Origin: Diphasiastrum complanatum
Taxonomy: Eukaryota > Streptophyta > Lycopodiopsida > Lycopodiales > Lycopodiaceae
Length of the DNA stretch: 64,000 nucleotides
NCBI GenBank assembly: GCA_029204225.1
Contig: CM055095.1
Span: 16,892,870 to 16,956,869, forward strand
Direction of reading: 5' to 3'
Below the pieces are notes generated by a model that was not told where the DNA came from, made no database searches, and was given only the letters and a program-made list of their open reading frames with translations. Made by a program: the position numbers and the translations under genes. Below are positions 58,086 to 64,000 of the stretch, piece after piece; position 1 is the first letter of the stretch; every line of letters begins with the position of its first letter.

Positions 58086-58641
58086 GCCACGGACGGATTC
58101 GAATGGATCCTAAGAAGATCAAGGCTATTTTGGATTGGCTAGCACCTAAAACTGTTCATGGCATCAAATCCTTTGTGGGGCTATGTAATTTTTACAGGAG
58201 ATTCATTGAGGCATTTAGCAAAATTGTGGCACCGTTGTTGGAGCAGACAAAGACTCATCTCAAAATGACATGGACACCGGAATGTGAAGTAGCGTTCCAA
58301 GAACTAAAGCGACAGATCACTCAAGAATCCATTCTTGCCCTACCGGACTTTAGCAAACCATTCGCAATACATACAGATGCATCAAACTTTGCTATTGGGG
58401 CCGTGTTGATGCAAGAGGGAAAACCAGTTGCATATTTTTCAAAGAAATTAAGTGATGTAGAATGACGTTGGCCAACTCACGAAAAAGAAATGGTTGCAGT
58501 CGTACAAGTAGTGGAGCATTGGAGACATTATGTGCAGGAAAGCCCTTTAAGGTGTTCACTGACAACGTATCACTTAAGTACTTCTCATCCCAAGGTATGC
58601 TCACGCCAAAGCAGATGCGATGGCAAAACTTTCTCTCAAAC
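58086..58641 (+). pseudogene. Chromovirus RT connection and Gypsy RNase H
   Basis: The sequence continues MDPKKIKAILDWLAPKTVHG, IKSFVGLCNFYRRFI and LALPDFSKPFAIHTDASNFA (RNase H, first Asp), GAVLMQEGKPVAYFSKKLSD, a stop, THEKEMVAVVQVVEHWRHY (Glu), and after a 1-base frameshift KPFKVFTDNVSLKYFSS (Asp) and KQMRWQNFLSN. The usual C-terminal part (a YRPGK..N.VADALSR-like block with the last Asp) is absent; a TAG at 58642-58644 and Copia sequence follow instead. Confidence 0.85.
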
Positions 58642-58644
58642 TAG

Positions 58645-58890
58645 AAGTCTACTAAACGTATTCTCATATACATTCGAGGGACATTGAATTTTGGTTTGAA
58701 GTACGATCAACCGGAAACACCAATATTGGTAGGATATACAGATGTCGATTGTGTAGGTAATATTGATTATAGAAGATCTACCAGTGGTCATGCATTCAAT
58801 TATTGTACAGCTGCAGTTTCATGGAGCAGCAAAAAGCAACCTACAATAGTCTTATCCTTGATGAAAGTTGAATATCGAGCAGTCAACTTG
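58645..58890 (+). pseudogene. Copia-type RNase H segment inside the Gypsy pol
   Basis: In the same frame as the Gypsy sequence on both sides the codons read KSTKRILIYIRGTLNFGLKY, ILVGYTDVDCVGNIDYRRST, SGHAFNYCTAAVSW, SSKKQPTIVLSLMKVEYRAV. This is the Copia RNase H start (KRILRY.KGT, GYTDADWAG, RRSTSG, SSKKQ, EAEYRA). The first Asp and the last Glu of that block are kept; the later CDN and KHIE blocks are absent. Gypsy integrase resumes at about 58891-58900. It could be a captured module or a chance recombination. Confidence 0.85.
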
Positions 58891-59770
58891 AAGAAGAAAA
58901 TCTCGAGGGAGCATCATGACGTACTAGCCGCCGAACATCCAGGGGTGAATCACATGTATGAACTCCTCAAGACAGGCTTCTATTGGCCAGATATGTGGGC
59001 AGACGTTGAATCCTATGTTCAAACATGTCCTACATGTCAACAAGTGAAGGTGGAACTGCTAGCCCCAACAGGGCTACTCCAGCCATTACCAGTACCAGCA
59101 TATCCTTGGGACTCAGCATGGATTTTATTGTTCAACTACCATGTTGCCAGGGTTTCGACTCAATTTATGTGGTGCTTGACCGTTTTTCAAAACAAGCTCA
59201 CCTTGTACCAACTAAAAGTTCAGTGACAGCTGAAGAAGTGGCGAGGTTATTTTTCAAATGTGTCTTCAAATACCATGGCCTACCTAGAACGATTATTTCT
59301 GACCGAGACACCAAGTTCGTCAGAATGTTTTGGACTTGCTTATTTCACCTCGTGGGAACTGGACTGAATTTCAGCACTGCATATCACCCTCAAACAGATG
59401 GGCAAACGGAACGAGTCAATCGACAGATTGAACAATATTTACGAAATTATGTCGCTTGGGACCAATCCGATTGGGTCAACTACTTGGATATTCTCGAGTT
59501 TGCACATAACAACCAAGTGAACAGATCTACTAGACAGGCACCCTTCGAGATAAGCAATGGTCGGCTACCGATTGTTCCAAGCACTTTTCTTGCAAGAAAC
59601 CCTAGTACCCACTGTGGAGGAATTCATCAATGAGTGGCACACAAAGCTGATAGAGGTGAAGTCATTTTTAGAGTAGTCCCAAAGAAGTATGGCAGCTGAC
59701 GTGAACCCACATCGACGAGAACTGGAATTTGAGGAAGGTGATCAAGTGTGGCTGAACACAAAGAAAATTG
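58891..59770 (+). pseudogene. Chromovirus integrase
   Basis: Zinc domain: REHHDVLAAEHPGVNHMYEL and CPTCQQVKVE (HHCC). Then TGLLQPLPVPAYPWDS, and in the next frame LSMDFIVQLP (first Asp), SIYVVLDRFSKQAHLVPTK, ISDRDTKFV (second Asp) and AYHPQTDGQTERVNRQIEQY (Glu), with EFAHNNQVNRST and APFEISNG. A frameshift near 59120 and another near 59590 break it. All three catalytic residues can be found. Confidence 0.88.
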
Positions 59771-60225
59771 CGTTACCAAAAGGTTTCTCTCATAAGTTCG
59801 TTCGACCTTATGCGGGACCATATCATGCCACCAAGAAGATCAACCCAGTGGCTTACTGATTGGCGCTGCCATCCAGCTTGGATATACACAATGTGTTTCA
59901 TATCTCATTACTCAAACGGTACAAACCAGATGAGCGATTTGATCGGCAACACGAACTTCGTCACCCACCAACGACACTTGATGATACAAAGAGGCAGCTT
60001 GTACCAGAACAAATATTGACACATAGAAAGTGAACTGGCGTGCAATGTGAATATCTAGTGAAGTGGCTACGAACTCCACTCATTGAGGCTTCTTGGGAGT
60101 ACGCAGACAAACTTAAGGTGGGAGCCCCTGAAGTACTTGCAGATTATCTGCAGAAGAACCAACGCAATAGCCGTTTTCCCAGATCGGCACACAAAGCACT
60201 ACCTGGCGGCATGCCTCCTGCATAA
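59771..60225 (+). pseudogene. Chromovirus integrase tail and chromodomain
   Basis: Frames give DQVWLNTKKIALPKGFSHKF, a GPYHATKKINPVAY end, VFHISLLKRYKP and finally EYLVKWLRTPLIEASWEYAD, the chromodomain core (usual EYLVKWKG...ATWEP). Chromodomains direct integration to modified histone tails in related elements. Stops are present near 59860 and 60025. Confidence 0.82.
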
Positions 60226-60460
60226 ACACTCATGGCCAATTCTGAAGTTCAAGGAACTTCCAGGTATCTTTCTTAAGTTTGTCAATAAATCACTTGCAGC
60301 TTTAAAAAGGTTTTACGTAAGTGAACTTTATCTACACTTTTCCTGTGCTACTGCCAATGTATCTTTTTAATTCAAAAGTTGTTAAGGCCGGTGAATTGAG
60401 CCCGTGCCATACGCCCTAGGTCTAGTTTGGCCCTGATGAGGACATCAACTTTTTCAAACG

Positions 60461-60469
60461 AGGGGAGGA
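60461..60469 (+). other. Polypurine tract
   Basis: AGGGGAGGA directly before the 3' LTR, the priming site for second-strand synthesis. Confidence 0.88.
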
Positions 60470-61375
60470 TGTTGTAAAGCTGACTCAGGTGCACCTAGTG
60501 TGCCCTGTAAGACTCTAAGGGGTGACGATCCCTAAGGTCCCAGAGCAAGTTAGAACGTCAAGGACTGAGCCTCCGACCTGTGGTGAGCCAGTCAAGTAGT
60601 CACAACTCATGAGCTAGCTCTGGAGCTCAAGTCATGGCCTAGTCAGGAAGCAAGTTGATTCTGCCGCCCGGACGGCTCCTGGGAGCCAGACTGATTTTGC
60701 CAGGCTTGCCAGGCTTAATCAGCAAAATAAAAACTAAGTCCCAAAAAGCGTGCTTTACCAGAAAGCACTATGTTTCAGAATAGAGGGGGTGCACCGAATC
60801 ATAGCAGAACTATAGGGGGAGTCCGACAGACAGAAACTTGGGCAGCTCAACTAGCGCCAGGAATCCAGTCGCCAGGTCTCAGCTCCCTCTACCAGCACGA
60901 GCCCAGGCACAATGCCCAGCACGTGTTGGTGGCCCCGAGACCGGTCAGTCTATGTATGAATGTAACCTCTTCCAAATCTAATAAAGTTGATCCTTGGGGA
61001 TGATTACCATTTCGGTTTCGCCTCCGGGATTGGTCCAAGTGGAAGGACCTTTACTACAACCTTTTTGCGTCGCTGGCGCCTAAGGGTCCCTGTCATCGGC
61101 ATGGGGCTTGCCGCTATGCCAATTGGTCAGTTTGGCGACCATTATGCCTTGGGTTTCATGTGTGGCTTGTCTTTGCCTTTGGTTACCTTTTGGGGACGGA
61201 TTCTGAGTTGGCTTTTGGGTTGGTTGGGATTCCAGTTTTCTTAAGTCTGAATGGTTAAGCTTGTTACGTTTATGGGTTGGATTTTACATAAGTACATGAT
61301 GGATGAATGTTAGACTTAAGCGCGTGTTGGGGAAACCGCTCAAGTCTCAGCGTCCTTTGAGGTGCCGGCGCAACA
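60470..61375 (+). repeat. 3' LTR of the chromovirus (906 bp)
   Basis: Starts TGTTGTAAAGC and ends GGCGCAACA like the 5' LTR. It contains 90 extra bp near 60875-60965 with CAGCACGTGTTGG (a CACGTG). ATATC follows as target duplication. Confidence 0.92.
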
Positions 61376-62199
61376 ATATCAGAAGGCAGAAAAAAGTGGG
61401 CAGAAAGTTTTGGTCACGAGAAAAATTGGCAAGAACTCCGCTAGCACGTGAGAAATGAATCAAATTCAGCCAACTTATAGATGAATTTGGAGGGTCCATT
61501 AACTGAATACTAGTCTGGCTGATCAATTCTGAACACAAATTTGTAGGCTTGCTCAGTATTGTGAAAATAGGTTATAAAAATCTCAGCAAAGGTTTCTGAA
61601 GTTCTGAACCTATCCGGCGAACGTTTTCCAGGTCTGGCAAAGGATGAAACTTTGCCCAAGAAGATTCTTCGCCCAAGTACTATCATAAATGCAACTTTGC
61701 AGGATTTGAACCTATAGCCGACCTAATTTTGGCATTTTAAATTCATCAGACATGTCGACGAAGGTTTCTGAGATTAGGAAGATGCTCGGCGAAGGTTTAT
61801 GAGATGGCATAATGTTGATCATTCGTCGAAGGTATAAATAGGTACCAACTGGTGGAAAAAACGTTCGCCCAACTCGGTATGGGTATATCTGAGGTGGATC
61901 AAGGTTCTGAAAACTCGACGACCAATTCTAACACAGTTTGTGCAAAAAATGACCAAAAAAATAATTTCTCAAGTCATTTTCCCATAGAGATCTGACTACT
62001 TTTTGATCTAATGACATTGCTGACTTTTGCTCATCAGTCTTTTTTCATTTTTTTTTTCGTTTCTCTTGTCTTTTTTTTTTTTTTTTTCATATTGTCTTTT
62101 TCAAAAGAAATTAACAATTAAGTAGTGAAAACAAGAAATTAAAAAACAAATAAAAATAAAAAATTATTTGGATCATGCTTGCTGAACTGGCAGAGCAGG
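61376..62199 (-). other. Spacer after the Tat-like integrase, possible LTR
   Basis: Before the chromovirus inserted, this continued directly into the ORF that begins at 55211. On the minus strand it has a purine-rich stretch near 62030-62160, a CTATTTATA box near 61845, and four short CGGCGAA or CGTCGAA motifs followed by GGTTT or GGTAT at 61615-61835. No gene is recognised. Confidence 0.4.
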
Positions 62200-62991
62200 C
62201 TACCAAAACTTGCATAATCGGCTGCCATTCATGGGAGTATCAAAGCGTTTTCCATCCAAGTGTTCAAGAATCACTGTTCCATAGTTTAGAATTTTCTTTA
62301 CTTTATACGGGCCTTCACCGGTAAACTTCAATTTCCCCTTGATCAGCTTGGTTTTGTACATCAGTGCTAGATCTCCTTCTTTCAGATCCTTTTTGTGTAA
62401 TCGACAATCGTGCCATGTCTTACGATGGGCTTTCTCTGTTGCTAACGCATGAACTTCCATCAATCTTGTTTCACATAATTTGTGTAAAGCTTCATGATGT
62501 AGTTGTAAAGACTTGTCATCATTTAACCGCTCTGTTGCTGCTATGTGTAAAGATGGTATTAAAAATTCAATCCGCATGACAACATCTTGACCATAAATAA
62601 GTTGAAAGGATGTTTGATTTGTACTACTCTTGTAAGCAATTCTGAATGCCCATAATGCTGCATGCAGTTCATGTTCCCAATCAGACCGACTTGCTTCAAC
62701 TATTTTTTTCATGATAGTGTAGAGAATCTTATTGGAAGATTCAGCTTGACCATTCCCTCTGGGATAATATGGAGTACTAAATTTGTGTATAACAAAAAAA
62801 TCTTCCAGTAAACACTTTATCATTTGATTAACAAAATGTGTACCCCGGTCACTGACAATCTCAATCGGACATCCAAATCTGATAATAATATTTTCATAGA
62901 GAAACTTGGCCATAGTTTTTGCATCAGCAACTTTGACAGCTTTGGCTTCAACCCACTTGATCATATAATCAGTTGCTACGATAATGTATCA
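62200..62991 (-). pseudogene. Tat/Athila-like integrase
   Basis: It reads YIIVATDYMIKWVEAKAVKV (first Asp), IEIVSDRGTHFVNQ (second Asp), TPYYPRGNGQAESSNKILYT (Glu), AFRIAYKSSTNQTSFQLIYG, the DLKEGDLALMYKTK block, KLKFTGEGPYKVKKIL and a DTPMNGSRLCKFW end. The catalytic core and C-terminus are uninterrupted over 254 codons. There is no chromodomain. The zinc domain and RNase H are missing upstream. Confidence 0.9.
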
Positions 62992-64000
62992 GGCCTGAGA
63001 TCCTCATTTTTCAAAGGCTTCTAATGCCTCTACTGTCCAAATAGGAACAATAGTCAGTTTGTATATAGGTCTTGCCAAATCCGCAAAGAAGATAATAAAA
63101 ATTCGATAATAGTTTGCATGACCCATAAACACATAAACTCCACGAATTGTTTTTGGCGGTGGCAATTCCACAATAACTTTGATTTTAGAATAATCTGTGG
63201 CAATGCCATGTCTTAATATCATGTGTCCAAGAACAACTCCATGGGAAACCCATATTTGGCACTTTTCTGGATTCAAAACAATTTGATACTTGCAACAACG
63301 TTCAAATACTTTCTCCAGTCGATCCAGGTGGACTGTATCTGAGCTATGGAATTTATGGTCATCCAAGTGAATTTCAAGAAATTTCTAAAAGCAAATTGCA
63401 TTACTCTTTGGAATGAACTTGGTGCATTACAGAGTCCAAACGACATTACTTTGTAAGCATAGGTTTCCCATTCTGTTGCAAAAGCTGTTTTGTGATGATC
63501 TGCAGGTGCAATCTTGACCTGGTTGTATCCACTAAATCCATCCAGAAAACTATAAGCTTCTGCTCTAGCTAGGCGGTCCAAAATGCTTTCAGTAAAATGT
63601 AACGGAAAGTGATCTTTTCGCGTCACTTTGTTCAAGGCCTTGAGATTCACACAAATTCTCAATTTCCCATTCTTCTTAGGAACAATGACAATTGGTAGAA
63701 CCCATTCAGTATGCTCGATCTCATAAATGAAATCGGCGTCAAGCAATCTCTGAAGCTCTTTTTTTATCAGATCCGCAACTTTAGGATTACAACAATAGAA
63801 CTTTGTAACCTTTGAAACTGCATCAGGTATTAAAGGTATAGTACGTTCAATAACTGACGTCGAAATACCCTTGAGATCTTTATAAGTCCATGCAAAGCAA
63901 TCTTGATACTTAATAAGCAATGTTCGTGGCGCTTGAAACTGTTCAAGATTAAGTTGTGATCCAACTTGTACAATCTTTTCTGGTTCTCCTGGTTCAGCAA
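62992..64000 (-). pseudogene. Tat/Athila-like reverse transcriptase, runs off the window
   Basis: From the window edge the frame reads LLIKYQDCFAWTYKDLKGIS, IYEIEHTEWVLPIVIVPKKN, RICVNLKALNKVTRKDHFPL, YSFLDGFSGYNQVKIA and SFGLCNAPSSFQRVMQ. A frameshift falls within the active-site box (HLDDH in the next frame, Asp pair kept). LNPEKCQIWVSHGVVLGH, GHANYYRIF and ARPIYKLT follow. After EALEAFEK two stops lead, still in frame, into integrase at YIIVATDY. It is the same family as 41.3-42.4 kb. Confidence 0.88.

Larger units (their letters stand above)
55243..61375 (+). mobile_element. Chromodomain Gypsy element with complete LTRs and ATATC target duplication
   Basis: LTRs at 55243-56058 and 60470-61375 share nearly all sequence, except a 90-bp segment present only in the 3' LTR. 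ATATC occurs at 55238-55242 and 61376-61380. Initiator-Met primer site and purine tract are in place. Internal order: leader repeats, protease, reverse transcriptase, RNase H, a Copia-type RNase H segment, integrase, chromodomain. No gag is recognisable. A nonsense codon, frameshifts and changed active sites show it is dead, but the intact ends and target duplication show that it inserted as one unit. Confidence 0.92.

Overview
The window looks like nuclear DNA of a land plant that is dominated by retrotransposon debris and holds one ordinary host gene. The plant assignment rests on an F-box gene of the SKIP14 type with plant-style introns, LTR elements primed by plant initiator-Met tRNA (TGGTATCAGAGC), a tRNA-Asp-like primer site in a Tat/Athila-like Gypsy element, and a CACTA (En/Spm) TNP2 transposase. 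A decayed ORF family at 45.7-47.0 kb resembles proteins I remember from moss and fern genomes, so a seedless plant is possible, but the species cannot be fixed from the sequence.

Layout. 0-8 kb: fragments of Copia and Gypsy elements, including a Copia LTR with TATA box and primer site, two Copia RNase H remnants, and a tandemly duplicated Gypsy LTR plus chromodomain tail. 8.4-12.6 kb: a degenerate CACTA transposase on the minus strand with an array of GCCACGCGTGGC palindromes beyond its 3' side. 12.6-18.3 kb: Copia LTRs, gag, integrase and RNase H pieces in both orientations, plus a Gypsy gag fragment. 18.3-21.4 kb: no gene seen.

21.4-26.35 kb: the one convincing host gene, a SKIP14-like F-box protein (minus strand, two coding exons, an inferred intron in the 5' UTR, and a promoter with four CACGTG G-boxes). 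26.4-28.4 kb: intergenic DNA with a minisatellite.

28.4-35.9 kb: three decayed Copia pieces. The last is interrupted inside its reverse transcriptase by a Tat/Athila-like Gypsy element (35.87-42.55 kb) that has a repeat-rich leader and a gag with four zinc knuckles. 42.6-47.0 kb: more Copia gag/protease, two very long CT/GA microsatellites, and the decayed unknown ORF family. 47.0-52.4 kb: a nearly full-length minus-strand Copia element whose integrase core was removed at a scarred junction. 53.4-55.2 kb: a decayed, unrecognised ORF that carries a 368-bp MITE.

55.24-61.38 kb: the best-defined element, a chromodomain Gypsy with two LTRs and a perfect 5-bp target duplication (ATATC). It has no recognisable gag, carries a hairpin-repeat leader, and has a segment of Copia-type RNase H fused in frame between its own RNase H and integrase. 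62.2-64.0 kb: a second Tat-like element on the minus strand, with RNase H missing, running off the window.

All element genes show stops, frameshifts or lost catalytic residues, so none looks autonomous. The most interesting points are the Gypsy/Copia chimera, the inverted-repeat arrays in two unrelated element leaders, and the promoter-proximal G-box palindromes in Copia LTRs.
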